DNA from: Mytilus edulis
Taxonomy: Eukaryota > Mollusca > Bivalvia > Mytilida > Mytilidae
DNA: 64,000 nt
Reading direction: 5' to 3'
Assembly (NCBI RefSeq): GCF_963676685.1
Contig: NC_092346.1
Location: 97,019,917-97,083,916, forward strand
The notes beneath the pieces were generated by a model, which ran no database searches, was not told the origin of the DNA, and saw only the letters and a program-made list of their open reading frames with translations. The translations under genes and the position numbers were made by a program. Shown in pieces: positions 1-11,510 of the stretch (position 1 is its first letter; the number at the start of each line of letters is the position of its first letter).

Positions 1-174
1 ACCCTATAGCAGGAACTAGTCAGCCATCTTTAAAACAACTCCAGATGATCCATCAACAACAGCAGTCTCAGATGGTTAGAGCACAGATTAGAAATCAAGT
101 CAATCGCATGTCTGATATGACTCCATATGCTCGACCGATACCAGGGCCAGGAATGCACATAAATCAACAACCAG
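1..174 (+). CDS. Gln/Met/Pro-rich coregulator-like gene, internal exon (partial at window edge)
   Basis: This open stretch is read in the frame starting at base 3 and ends in a GT donor (g|gtaata at 175), leaving phase 1. The peptide is rich in Gln, Met, Pro and Arg, with QMIHQQQQSQMVRAQIRNQ near its start. It splices in phase to the exon at 5515, and the three exons together give a low-complexity, glutamine-rich C-terminal tail. Such tails are usual in nuclear transcriptional coregulators. The layout (Gln runs followed by a short Leu/Gln segment near the stop) resembles the Opa-like tail of Mediator subunit MED12, but I cannot exclude other Gln-rich coactivators. The exon begins upstream of the window, so no diagnostic domain is visible. 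Exon status is well supported; identity is weak. Confidence 0.72.
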
Positions 175-767
175 GTAATATTGTCTGTATAGGAAAACAG
201 GAGCTCAAATTGTGAACACAGTTACAATATATTTACAGTATATTTAAGAAACCAATAACATGTCAAGCCTATCATTGGCAAGGTTTTGGGTTCTTTTTTA
301 AGATGAAGTGAAATTCTAAAGGAGACATAATAACATCAACAGTGTTTGTGGTGGTTTGTTGTACTACTTAAAAAAATGCTATTTTGGTGACCTTTTCTCA
401 TCGCTTGTCTTCCATTGTCATCTGTCATTGTCCATACAATTAATAATATTTTTCTCTTAAAGTATTGGACCAATTTCAAACATATGGCCTCAGTCATCAT
501 TGGAGTATTCTGTTTTAATAATGTGTCCAATGATCTGACTTTCCAATCTAGATGGCTGACAGGGCTAAAAATAGAACACAGGGATGGAATTGCAAGTTTT
601 GTCTATTATTTTGAAAACTGCTTTAAAGTAGAAAAAATCTGTCTGAAGCAGAAATGTTCAGAATATTGAGGTCTACCAATGGTTCATGGACTTCTCAACT
701 GTCCTGCAACTTTTTATAGGAGTTATTGCCCTTAAATGTCAAATTTTACCTCTTTTTTTGGCATTTT
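175..767 (+). other. Intron of the Gln-rich gene, no recognised content
   Basis: This is AT-rich intronic sequence. Short ORFs on both strands here lack family motifs and overlap each other. Confidence 0.5.
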
Positions 768-2465
768 TATACGACCGCAAAAATTGAAAAATTTTTGGTC
801 GTATATTGGTATCACGTTGGCGTCGTTGTCGTTGTCCGAAGACATTTAGTTTTCGCACTATAACTTTAGTATAAGTAAATAGAAATCTATGAAATTTTAA
901 CACAAGGTGTATGACCACAAAAGGAAGGTTGGGATTGATTTTGGGAGTTTTGGTCCCAACAGTTTAGGAATTAGGGGCCAAAAAGGGCCCAAATAAGCAT
1001 TTTCTTGGTTTTTTCGCACTATAATTTAGTTTAAGTAAGCAGAAATCTATGAAATTTTGACACAAGGTTTATGACCACAAAAGGAAGGTTGGGATTGATT
1101 TTGGGAGTTTTGGTTTCAACAGTTTAGGAATAAGGGGCCAAAAAAGGACCCAAATAAGCTTTATTCTTGGTTTTCGCACAATAACTTTAGTATAAGTAAA
1201 TAGAAATCAATGAAATTTAAACACAAGGTTTATGACCACAAAAGGAAGGTTGGGATTGATTTTGGGAGTTGAGGTCCCAACAGCTTAGGAATTAAGGGCC
1301 AAAAAGGGGCCCAAATAAGCATTTTTCTTGGTTTTCGCACAATAACTTTAGTATAAGTAAATGGAAATCTATAAAATTTAAACACAAGGTTTATGACCTT
1401 AAAAGGAAGGTTAGGATTGATTTTGGGAGTTTTGGTCCCAACAGTATAGGAATAAGGGGCCCAAAGGGTCCAAAATTAAACTTAGTTTGATTTTAACAAA
1501 AATTGAATCCTTGGGGTTCTTTGATATGCTGAATCTAAAAATGTACTTAGATTTTTGATTATTGGCCCAGTTTTCATGTTGGTCCAAATCGGGGTCCAAA
1601 ATTAAACTTTGTTTGATTTCATCAAAAATTGAATAATTGGGGTTCTTTGATATGCCAAATCTAACTGTGTATGTAGATTCTTAATTTTTGGTCCTGTTTT
1701 CAAATTGGTCTCTACATTAAGGTCCAAAGAGTCCAAAATTAAACTAAGTTTGATTTTAACAAAAATTGAATTCTTGCGCTTCTTTGATATGCTGAATCTA
1801 AACATGTACTTAGATTTTTGATTATGGGCCTAGTTTTCAAGTTGGTCCAAATCAGGATCCAAAATTATTATATTAAGTATTGTGCAATAGCAAGAAATTT
1901 TCAATTGCACAGTATTCAGCAATAGCAAGAAATCTTCAATTGCACAGTATTGTGCAATAGCAAGAAATTTTCAATTGCACAGTATTGCGCAATAGCAAGA
2001 AATTTTCAATTGCACAGTATTGCGCAATAGCAAGAAATCTTCAATTGCACAGTATTGTGCAATAGCAAGTATTTTCAATTGCACAGTATTGCGCAATAGC
2101 AAGAAATATCTAATTGCACAATATTGCACAATAGCAAGAAATTTTCAATTGGAGTTATCTTTCTTTGTCCAGAATAGTAGTTGAATCAACTTAAATCATT
2201 GTTTTATACAATGGGGGGTTCAATTTTTCTCATTTCAGATTTCATAAATAAAATAAAAATTTCTTCAAACATTTTTTTGAGAGAATTAATATTCAACAGC
2301 ATAGTGAATTGCTCAAAGGCAAAAAAAAATTTAAGTTCATTAGACTACATTCATTCTGTGTCAGAAACCTATGCTGTATCAACTATTTAATCACAATCCA
2401 AATTTAGAGCTGAATCCAGCTTGAATGTTGTATAAAGCTGCGCCCTGCGGAGCATCTGGTTACTT
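768..2465 (+). repeat. Composite interspersed element, copy 1 (three nested tandem arrays)
   Basis: The element opens with ttttatacgaccgcaaaaat and ends near ttgtataaagctgcgccctg. Inside are four units of about 162 bp starting near 849, 1012, 1172 and 1332 (sharing cacaaaaggaaggttgggat). These are followed by about three units of 130-145 bp from 1468 (sharing ggtccaaaattaaact), then a 35-bp array. The same modules recur in the opposite orientation at 28622-30225 and 32515-33665, which shows a dispersed family. Reverse-strand copies carry a tta(c/t)acgaccgcag-type motif at their other end too, so the family probably has short inverted ends. No transposase is seen, so it is non-autonomous or an ancient composite. 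Confidence 0.8.
1877..2150 (+). repeat. 35-bp tandem array inside composite element copy 1
   Basis: There are about seven to eight units of roughly 35 bp, each with caatagcaagaaattttcaa and a quasi-palindrome around the attgcacagtattgtgcaat core. A matching array of fewer units lies in inverse orientation at 33005-33190. Confidence 0.85.
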
Positions 2466-2870
2466 ATTATCTTGAAAATATAATAGATAGAGAGAATTTT
2501 TTTTTTAAGTTGCTAAAATGATCATCAAAAGAAAATAACAAATAAGTTTTTGAATGGTCAAAATCGTCAGTCAATTCCTTTTTCGAGTTATTGGCCTTTG
2601 ATGACAATTTCCCACAGTTTAGCATGTTTGCCTTATATCTTAAAAAATATAATAGATAGATAGAAACTTAAATTAGCAGAAATAACCATCAAGATCATTT
2701 AATACAAATTAAGGAAAGTTTTCCATCACTTCTTCTTGGAATGCCTTTTAATGCTAAATTTTACCAAATTTTTGCTTTATATGATAAAAATTGTAATAGA
2801 TAAATATAAACTTTGAATAAGAAAAATACGACTGTCACTCTTCATAGGAGTGATTGAGTATTATTTTACC
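2461..2870 (+). repeat. About 155-bp degenerate triplicated repeat
   Basis: Three diverged units each contain a variant of tatcttaaaaaatataatag followed by a gatagaaactt-like stretch, near 2468, 2637 and 2777. They lie between the composite element and the LINE fragment, inside the intron of the Gln-rich gene. Confidence 0.55.
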
Positions 2871-2984
2871 CTCTTTTGAGTATTGACCAAACTAGAGAAT
2901 ATAGAAAGGAACTAAGACAAAATGATCAGCATTACAAGATCAACAAAAAAGATATTTTTGTCATGATTTATATTATTGTATAAA

Positions 2985-3880
2985 AGGTGGAGGGAGTCCA
3001 TTGTTAAAAATGCACAGAGATATCAAATGGTTCGTAGTTAAACTAGATAATAAAAATCATAGCATTAAAATTTCACAATTAGCTGATGATGCTACTTTAT
3101 TTCTCAGTAATACGAAAGAAATCAAAGCTGCTATGAATGAAATAGAAATTTTTGGATCATTTTCTGTGTTAACTTTGAATAAAAATAAAACAGAGGGTTT
3201 ATGGGTAGGAAAACTGAAAAATAGTAAAGATAAGGTAGCTGGGATTAATTGGACAAACAAACCAGTGAAAGCATTGGGAATATATTTGGTCATAACACAG
3301 AAGAATGTGAAAATTTAAACTGGGAGAATAAAATTGAGAAAATGAATAAACTATTTCATATATGGGGGAAACGTAATTTAACTTTAATTGTGAAAATTCT
3401 TATTATAAAAACATTAGTTTTACCACTTTTTACATTTTTGGCAAGTGCCTGTACAGTTCCAGAGAAATTCAGAAAAGAAATAGAAAGTAAATGTTATAAA
3501 TACATCTGGGATGTTAAACCAGATAAGGTTAAAAGAAATACCATGATAAAATCAAACGAAGGAGGGGGGGTTACAAATGATGGACATACAAAGTTATTTT
3601 ATGTCTCTAAAAGCATCTTTGGGAAGTAGACTCATTAGTAATGACATTTCAAACTGGAAGTTGATTCCATTAAAATATCTCAGCATGGTTGGTATTAAGA
3701 TGAATTTTGAAAAGAAGAAAATTCTAGAATATATCAAACATATCCCTGAATTTTATAGAGAAGTATTTAAATGTTGGGTAATATCAGGCGGTGGACAAAC
3801 AAAAAAACCTACCAACTTGAAGTAAGGAAACAGGTAATTTGGGGGAACAAACGCACTAATTTTGAAAATTAAACTATTAT
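2985..3880 (+). pseudogene. Decayed non-LTR retrotransposon reverse transcriptase (C-terminal half)
   Basis: Reading frames carry the hallmark of a LINE ORF2 polymerase. QLADDATLFL (the A/YADD active-site box) is near 3079-3108. It is followed by a LNKNKTEGLWVG segment, then NWENKIEKMNKLFHIWGKRN and IIKTLVLPLF, then KYIWDVKPDKVKR and an EGGG box, then DIQSYFMSLKASLGSRLI. The order and motifs match the L1/Tx1-like group. The coding path changes frame at least twice (near 3285-3300 and 3560-3600), and the 5' part of the polymerase is missing, so the copy is dead. It sits in an intron on the sense strand. A second fragment of what looks like the same family is at 50655-51190. Confidence 0.85.
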
Positions 3881-3884
3881 TTTT

Positions 3885-4620
3885 ATAGTCGTATAATGGT
3901 ATCACGTCATCAGCGTCGTCCCAAGACAGATGGTTTCTGGATAATAACTTTAGTATAAGTGAATAGAAATCAATAAAATTTTAACACAATGTTAATAATC
4001 ACAAAAGGAAGATCGGGATTGATTCTGGGGGTTATGGTTCCTAAGGTTAAGGAATTAGGGGCCAAAAGGGGCCCAAAACAAGCATTTATCTAGTGTCAGT
4101 ACAAAAAGTTGTGTATAAGTATTTCAATTGTTCTGAAATTGTACCACAATGTTTAATACCATAAGTAGAAGGTTGTGATATATTTTGTGGGTTATGGGGC
4201 AAACAGTCTAGGAATAAAGGGCCAAAAAGGGACCAAAAACAGGCGATTTTGTAGTTTCAAGACAATAAATTGGAGTTATCTTTCTTTGTCTAGAATGGTG
4301 GTTGAATCACCTAAAACCAATGCTTATGAAATCTTCTTTGAAAATTGGATTTTTTTTCTTTGTCCAGAATAGTAGTTGAATCAACTTAAATCAATGCTAT
4401 ATACAATATACAATGCAATATTCACTTTACTACCAACTGATAAATTAAAGCCGTCTTTACCATTCAGTGATTACAAGCATTTTGATTACTGTTCTAGGGT
4501 TATGCCCTTTACAAATGGAAAAATTGAAGATTTTTTTAGTTTCTGTTCTCTTAACTTATGTTTGTCTCAACTTAATTTAATGAAATGTGTATATGATTCT
4601 TATTACCTCTAAACTCAGTT
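3885..4620 (+). repeat. Composite interspersed element, truncated copy 2
   Basis: It opens with a diverged version of the copy 1 start (atagtcgtataatggtatca). It holds one or two of the 162-bp modules, and from 4271 it repeats the module seen at 2151-2390 (ggagttatctttctttgtc). The 35-bp array is absent. Confidence 0.7.
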
Positions 4621-4677
4621 TAAGTTCATTTTTTGGCAGCTTCACTTTTAAAAATATATAGATGGAAACTTTAACAT

Positions 4678-5090
4678 ACCATGGAGAATATTTGGCCTCG
4701 CCCCTCAGTCACAGTCTAATGACTATGAAACTTGTAATCTTAGTTTACATGTATTAGTTTGTGATTAGATCAGTTTAAGATGAACTGCTAATGTTAAGAC
4801 AATGATATTTGGTATGCAAATGTATTGGCATTTGCAAGTATTGTTTCCATGGAGATTATATAGCCCCACCCCCTCTTCATGGTTCATTGACTTTGAAACT
4901 TTTACATAGTTTACAAGTTAATGTTTGTATTTAGGTTTTGGAACGACTTATAATAAGTCAATGGTATTTGATATGCAGTTGTATTAGCATTGGCACATCT
5001 CATTTACATGGAGATTGTTTAGCCATGTAACTCAGTCATGGTTCATTGACTTTGAATACTTGCATAACTTGTGTAAGATGTTAAAGTATT
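4678..5090 (+). repeat. Triplicated intronic repeat, unit about 150-180 bp
   Basis: Three diverged units each contain catggaga(t/a)t followed by a ttcattgactttgaaactt-like stretch, starting near 4680, 4853 and 5008. No coding potential is visible. Confidence 0.65.
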
Positions 5091-5260
5091 GGTATTTTGA
5101 TTTCAATATTTGCAAGTACTGCTATTGTTTTAACTGTTCGTATATTGAGATAAAGTAAAGTTTTAATAGTTTTATCAGTATCCTTTCAAGTAGTCATTAC
5201 TTTTTTCTCAGTTGAAAGATACCATCCTTGAAGGATTTGGACAGAACAACATATATTATT

Positions 5261-5465
5261 TACTGTAAATTCAGAAATTATTGCGAGCATTTATAATTGC
5301 GATTTTGTCATTTTAGATTAGATTTTAATTTTCGCAATATTTAGAAAAATTCTGTTAGATTCATAAATTATTTTTTTTAATACGAGTTATAATTATTGCG
5401 ATTAAAACTCTGTCACATTTTTCGGAATAACAAAAAACATCGCAACAATTTCAGAATTTACAGTA
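5261..5465. mobile_element. Foldback MITE with tactgtaaattc ends
   Basis: The left end TACTGTAAATTCAGAAATTA and the right end are near-perfect inverted copies over about 26 bp (TACTGTAAATTCTGAAATTG read from the other strand). Total length is about 205 bp with no ORF. Related half-copies of the same terminus occur near 5803, 8660-8690 and 11078. It lies just upstream of the exon at 5515. Confidence 0.75.
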
Positions 5466-5514
5466 TTTTGTTGACATTTTGCACATATTTAAAGCTATCC
5501 ACATTTTATTTTAG

Positions 5515-5713
5515 GAATAACACAGCCCTATAATCAACCCTACAGTATGCCTCCACAACCAGCTGCAACAGGGGATATAACAGGGAACCAGATCATGCCT
5601 CAGGGCTTTAACCAATCGTATCAGAGCTCTCAGAATCCTAGTATGATACAGCCAATGGGGAATCAGCAGGGATACATGTCTCAACAACCTCAACAACAGC
5701 AGTTTAATACAAG
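5515..5713 (+). CDS. Gln-rich coregulator-like gene, penultimate coding exon
   Basis: The exon is bounded by an acceptor (attttag at 5508-5514) and a donor (aag|gtaatg at 5714). It enters in phase 1, completing a Gly codon with the last base of the preceding exon, and leaves in phase 2. The peptide of about 66 residues is rich in Gln, Pro, Asn, Ser and Tyr (for example QPYNQPYSMPPQ, and MSQQPQQQQFNT at the end). No globular domain is apparent. It is one of three phase-consistent exons that form a disordered C-terminal tail typical of nuclear coactivators. Confidence 0.8.
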
Positions 5714-8029
5714 GTAATGCCAAATCATTTATCAGTAAATCTATTCAGTAATGAACATTGCATAAAAAATGGAGTAGATATGTTAAATAATTTTTTTATA
5801 TGCTGTAAATTCAGAAATTTATTTATGCAAATAATGCCACTTGTTGAGTATTGCACAAATAAGAACTCACATTCTGATAACTGAGATATTAATTGTATGC
5901 ATATTTTACTGAAATCGCAATAATTAATCTGGCATTTTTTGGTGGAAGAAGACTTCAAGTCTTCTGAAGGCCTATGGTGCTGACTTTCAAATCATTGAAC
6001 CTCTGTATGCTGCATTCGTTTCTGTGTATTACAATTTCATGACAACTTCTGATTCCTGACACCGATTTTTACACATGATTAAGTATCTGAATCATTTAAT
6101 TTGTAAATTAGGATTGAAAAACAATCACTATCGTAAATATGTACCCTTTTATTTATGTAAATTATTAGATTTCATCTCATCTACATGAACGTCATTTGTT
6201 TACTTGTAACCAGATGTTTTTACTGTAGATATTTGTAGTACGCATGCGTGAATTTGGTATTGGGAGAACTTGCCCTGTTTACATGTTCGCCCTTGGTCTG
6301 TTCGTCCTGAGTTCTTTCGCCTGTATAGTACTGTCGCCCTGTGTTCATTCTCTTTACTCTTATCAGGGACGTTTTATAATTTGTCCTTGCATTTATTAAA
6401 AAATATTAATATTAAGGGTATCGTTAAAAACTCTAAAACACAATTTAGTGAAAATCATCTGTTCCTTATTTTGTTCCCAAGGTAACCCAATCGTGTTCAG
6501 CCAATCAAATTCTTTGTTTCTCACGATCAATTAATAAGCCAATCAAAAACTTTTTCTCTGAAGATTATTCTAACCTGCTAGATTTTCATTCCAATCCCAG
6601 TCACGTCTCAGTCATTACAGCTGAACGGACGTGCTGGGCCATCTCTCCTTTACCCACTATCTTCGATGAGGGTTTACAGTTAGATGATCAACGATTTACT
6701 ACTACGCCGTACAGTAAACGTAATAGTAGGCGTATTCCCGAGTTAACATGCACTCCAAAACCCATTGTATCATAGGGAGTGTTATGCCGATTAACGTCCA
6801 TCAAAATAGTAAACATACCAAGCCAAAACATCTCATAAAACCAAGATGGCGACCTCCAAAATGGCGTCCACCACCTGTTCCTGACCGATGCCGGCAAAAA
6901 ATATTTAAATGCTTACCAAACGCCTTCGAGCAATGAGCCGACCGTGCGAGGGCTGTATAGCCAGTCAAGGTCGTTAAACACTTCCATTTGTTACAGTTTG
7001 TTTGATTTTGAACTTGTTGTTTCCATTTAGTTGTAAAATTGTGAACATGTCATGTGAATTTTCATCTGCAAGCAGGTTCTTACACAGCTTAAGGATAAAA
7101 GCATGGCTGATTGACAAAATTCAATGATGCAGTAGTACTACCATAAAGATAGTAAATAGTAATTTTTTTCACTAATTTATTGACATTATGTCATAATACT
7201 TGTTGTAACATATTTTATTTTTGTATTCAATTAAATCATTTAAAGGACAATATACTATTCTTTTGTTCACAAAGACCCAACAAACAGGTTGGGACCCCCC
7301 CTTTCCACATTATGAGTGGTGTTCCTTAAATGAGGGACTGTCCCTAAAACAAGGGGTCATTTTACAGTTGAAAAAAAAAGAAAGAAAATTTTAAAGATTT
7401 TTAACTCAAAAGTAGAATAATTCATTATATTTGGAACAACTTTTCTAAATGAGGGGTCAAATTAAAAAAGAAGATATAAGTTTAGAAACATAACAAATTC
7501 TTTTGACATGTTTTGACCATTTAATACTTAATAGATGCATAGTTCTTGGGGAAAAGTTTCATCAAAGTAATATGAATATAAAGGTGCTCATTTTTTACAG
7601 TGGGTTGTAATGTTCTTCCAATAAGGGTTACCCCTCATTTGGAGTGTTGTTCCCAACCTGTTAAAGGTCCATCTTTGTGCATAATTGGAAATTTCAACAA
7701 GCATCTAATATTCTTATACAAGAAAATAAACCCTGGTCTGCTAGCTACATGTTCATCTTTTCTACCAATTTAATAACTAGAATCATGCAAACAGACTTAA
7801 GAATAAGGCATGTAAGTTACAAATATGACACTTTTTCTAGACAATCCAGATCGTGCGAAATACTTCGCTAAAAATCGTAACCTTTAAAATTGTTTTCGCG
7901 CACTAAAAACCCCCATTGGAACTTTCAAAAGTTGGCGGGTATGTAACAAGTCTTACTATTTTTAAGCCCCATTTATGGGCATTATGTTTTCTGGTCTGTC
8001 TGTCCGTCCTGCTTCAGGTTAAAGTTTAT
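5714..8029 (+). other. Intron of the Gln-rich gene
   Basis: This is AT-rich sequence with no convincing coding exon. It holds a half-copy of the tactgtaaattc MITE near 5803. Around 7265-7660 there is a degenerate repeated phrase of the aaatgaggg(a/g)... type, part of which recurs near 44487. Short ORFs at 6270-6485, 6748-6936 and 7677-7871 show no family signature. Confidence 0.5.
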
Positions 8030-8640
8030 GGTCAAGGTAGTTTTTGATGAAGTTGAAATCCAATCAACTTGAAACTTAGTACACATGTGCTCCTTATGAT
8101 ATGATCTTTCTAATTTTACTGCCAAATTAAAGATTTTACCTAATTTTCACAGTCCACTGAACATAGAAAATGATTGTACGGATGGGAAATCCATGTACTT
8201 ATGACACATTCTTGTTTGAAGAAAAAAAAAATGTCATAACGATAATGGAACAAAGCAGGCTGGGTTAGTGGGGCTGCTTTTATAGTAATTCAAGTTACCT
8301 TTTATTCAGAGCTATCAGCTCTTTGATTGATGAAGTTGAAATCAAATCAACTTGAAACTTAGTACACAAGGGTTCCTTATGATATGATCTTTCTAATTTT
8401 ACTGCCAAATTAAAGATTTTACCTAATTTTCACAGTCCACTGAACATAGAAAATGATTGTACAGATGGGAAATCCATGTACTTATGACACATTCTTGTTG
8501 AAGAAAAAAAATATGTTATAACGATAATGGAACAAAGCAGGCTTGGTTAGTGGGGCTGCTTTTATGGTAATACAAGTTACCTTTTATTCACCTTCTTCCA
8601 CCTCAGAGCTATCAGCTCTTTGATTATCATTTAAATATTA
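8030..8640 (+). repeat. Tandemly duplicated 283-bp mussel-type repeat
   Basis: Two near-identical units start at about 8047 and 8330. Both contain gatatgatctttctaatttt and cagtccactgaacatagaaa. The same family appears in the opposite orientation at 11250-11510, 21330-21520 and 28125-28345. Confidence 0.85.
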
Positions 8641-8777
8641 CAATAATAAATGCACACAATAATTTCTGAATTTTACAGTAATAGGATTGTATCATTTTTC
8701 AAATATGATCAGAGCTATAGATATTAACCTCATAAATTTTATTTTATTTTCATAAAAGTATATTTTAATATTTTCAG

Positions 8778-9099
8778 CAGAATTCAGCCTGGAATGCAGA
8801 ATCCTAACACTGGAATGTCAAACATACCTAATTATAATCAGATGGGAATGACCCCATCTCAGGGTCAAGGCACATTTATACAGCAGCGCATGGTAAGGAC
8901 ACAACAACAACAGCAGCAGCAACAAAGACAACAAATGTTACAACAACAATTACGACTCCAACAACAACAGATGCCTCAGCAATCAGCACAGCCACCACAC
9001 AATGCTAATCTCATGGCACAACTACAACAACAGATGGGTGTACGACAGCAACCCAGTAATGCATATAACCAGTATCAACAACCTCCACAATATCAGTAG
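8778..9099 (+). CDS. Gln-rich coregulator-like gene, terminal coding exon
   Basis: The acceptor is a cagcag tandem (8775-8780), so the exon can start at 8778 or 8781. Both choices keep frame with the phase-2 donor at 5713. The exon encodes the C-terminus of about 107 residues and stops with TAG at 9097-9099. It contains a run of eight Gln (QQQQQQQQ), then RQQMLQQQLRLQQQQMPQQS and a final AQLQQQMGVRQQPSNAYNQY segment. The hydrophobic/Gln pattern near the end is reminiscent of the MED12 tail, but low-complexity sequence makes homology by eye unreliable. The encoded tail probably acts in nuclear protein-protein contacts (inference). Confidence 0.85.
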
Positions 9100-10640
9100 A
9101 ATCTTCTTTAACAATAATTGACACTAGAAGAAATCAGAGTCATTCTCCTTAGTGTTAGACATGCTAGGAGAATGAACATCCCAGTATAAACAGTTGAATT
9201 ATTTCCACAGTTTAGGCATCTTTAGAAGGATGTTGATGTTATATTAGTTAAAACATACATACACTGTGTTCTAGGTTTACGGACAGTAAATGATTGACTA
9301 TTGTAATCCGTTTTCATACTATCATGACATATTGCATGTATATAAAACAATATGTCTGTGCTCAATATAAGGACAACACTGCTGTCTGTAGTAAGGTTTT
9401 TTGAGGGACAAAACAGCTCTCTTTAACATAACTGATCAAGGAATAACAGCATCCATTGTGTGACTTACAATGATATCTACCTTGAGTTAATTTCTATTAA
9501 ATAACATTTTAATTTTGGACCAAACATCTGGAAAGCAAAGAATTCAAAAGAGATGTAGAGGTTATGTGTTTTTTTATCAATGAAAATGTTCATCCCTTTT
9601 TAAAACAGACAGATTTTTACTTGGATATATGTCTGGATTAGTAGTCTACATAATGGTGCTTTTAATGAGCTTTAAAAGTGCTTCAAGAATATTTGTACAT
9701 ATGTATTGTTGAGTATGAAACATGTAAAATAATAGGTAAAAAATATAAATTATTTGTTTATTGTAAATTTGAAATAGGAAATTTTGTCAATCCGAAATCT
9801 GGTACTATTTACATTGATATTGATCAAGGTTGAGACAAGATCACTACAAGCAGGTACTGGTAGTAATTCACATCATAGGAGGATCCAGGGGGGACTGGGA
9901 ATCACTGAAGAATAACTGGAGCAGGCCCCCCTTTTATGAAAAGTTCTGGATCCACCACTGCACATCCTTTTTCTATTTAGTTTATTAGATTTGATATAGG
10001 GTGTTCTTATAGCAAGACAAGACATTTCTTATTTAACATTTATGAAACATAAACACAAAATCTTCTATGGTAAACATTAAATGTTACAAAACTTGATAAA
10101 ACTGCTTTATGTCATGAGCAGTTGTGCACTGAGATCAAATATTTTTTGTCTTTTTGCATCAGAATATAAGGTCCCATCCTAGGGGCATCCCCGAGTATAC
10201 ACGATTGACTTTAAAATAAAAATATATGATAATTAACTGAATAGGTGGGATGACAAAGATGTATCAATGTTAGGTAATTGTTATATGGTATGCTGTTTCA
10301 TCAGTAACCATCGCTCAGTCATTGGAATAGGAATCTGTATATTATTTTAATTTGCAAGAATCAATTGTTTGTTACTACCTTCATACAAGACTCTTAATCA
10401 AAGATTTAAGATTGATATGTTATGTAATTATTATCATAAAAACTTTCTATTTATCAATTTAATATTTGTAACAATATACTATAATCATCCCAAATTTTAG
10501 ATTTTTGTTGAATGTTGAATGTTGTATCTTTAATTCAGTAATTATTAAGAATTTTGTAATTATTTATTTACTGTGACATTTATGCTATTTAGTTGTTTTC
10601 TGAATGTAATATTTTGTACATTGTTAGTGTTATGAATAAA
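9100..10640 (+). other. 3' UTR of the Gln-rich gene with poly(A) signal
   Basis: After the stop codon there is 1.5 kb of AT-rich non-coding sequence ending with AATAAA at 10635-10640, followed by a GT/T-rich downstream stretch (tgtatttatatgtgtatatg). A short bivalve-type repeat phrase (ggatccaggggggactggga) lies at about 9891. The exact cleavage site is inferred. Confidence 0.6.
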
Positions 10641-10864
10641 TGTATTTATATGTGTATATGTCTGTTAATATTCCCTATCATTATGGGAGATTATTCCTTG
10701 AAGCACAGTTACAAACCTATAGAAGACCTCTGATGCTCAGTCAAAGTCTAGAATATCATTAGCTCACCAGGACCATACTTTACAAATGCCTTTTAGATAT
10801 CTTTTCTGAAACCACTGGACTAATATACACAATACAAGACCACAATCATCCTTAGATATAAAAA

Positions 10865-11045
10865 AAAAAAAAGAAGATGTGGTATGATTGCCAATGAGAC
10901 AACTCTCCACAAGAGACCAAAATGACACAGAAATTAACAACTATAGGTCACTGTACAGCCTTCAACAATGAGCAAAGCCCATACCGCATAGTCAGCTTTA
11001 AAAGGCCCTGAATGCGATGTAAAACGGTTCAAACAAGAAAACTAA
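10865..11045 (+). repeat. Short interspersed mussel repeat (gccaatgagacaactctcca family)
   Basis: This is a diagnostic block with gccaatgagacaactctcca, then aacaactataggtcactgta, then ccttcaacaatgagcaaagc. Other copies are at 50075-50235 and, more diverged, at 28000-28112. Confidence 0.85.
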
Positions 11046-11249
11046 AGGCCTTACTTATGTACAAAAAATTAAGAGTGCAAATTCAGAAATTAATGCATTT
11101 ATTATTGTAAATGATTGATTACTGGTAAACATGCTAAATCTTATTAATGCCATTGCAAAAATTTTATGATGGAAAATCACTCCTGAAATAAAGAATGCAA
11201 ATTTTGTTATGTGAACTTGTATTGAAACTGACGCATGTTTAGCATTAGT

Positions 11250-11510
11250 AAACATGAATGTGTCCATAGTACATGGATGCCCCACGGGCACTATCATTTT
11301 CTATGTCCAGTGGACCGTGAAATTGGGATAAAAACTCTTAATTTGGCATTAACTTTAGAAAGACCATATAAGGAACATGTGTACTGAGTTTCAAGTTGAC
11401 TGGACTTCAACTTCATCAAAAACTAACTTGATCAAAACCATTTAACCTGAAGTGAGACAGATGGAAGCACAGATGAAAACACTATGACACTAGATGGAGC
11501 ATTACAAATA
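11250..11510 (-). repeat. Copy of the 283-bp family, inverse orientation
   Basis: It contains aggaacatgtgtactgagtt and ggacttcaacttcatcaaaa, the reverse complement of motifs in 8030-8640. An adjoining segment (11055-11297) carries a tactgtaaattc-like MITE half-end. Confidence 0.75.

Noticed and set aside
1877-2150. Possible CRISPR-like array
   Set aside because: Units are adjacent without unique spacers, in a eukaryotic intron and within a dispersed element.
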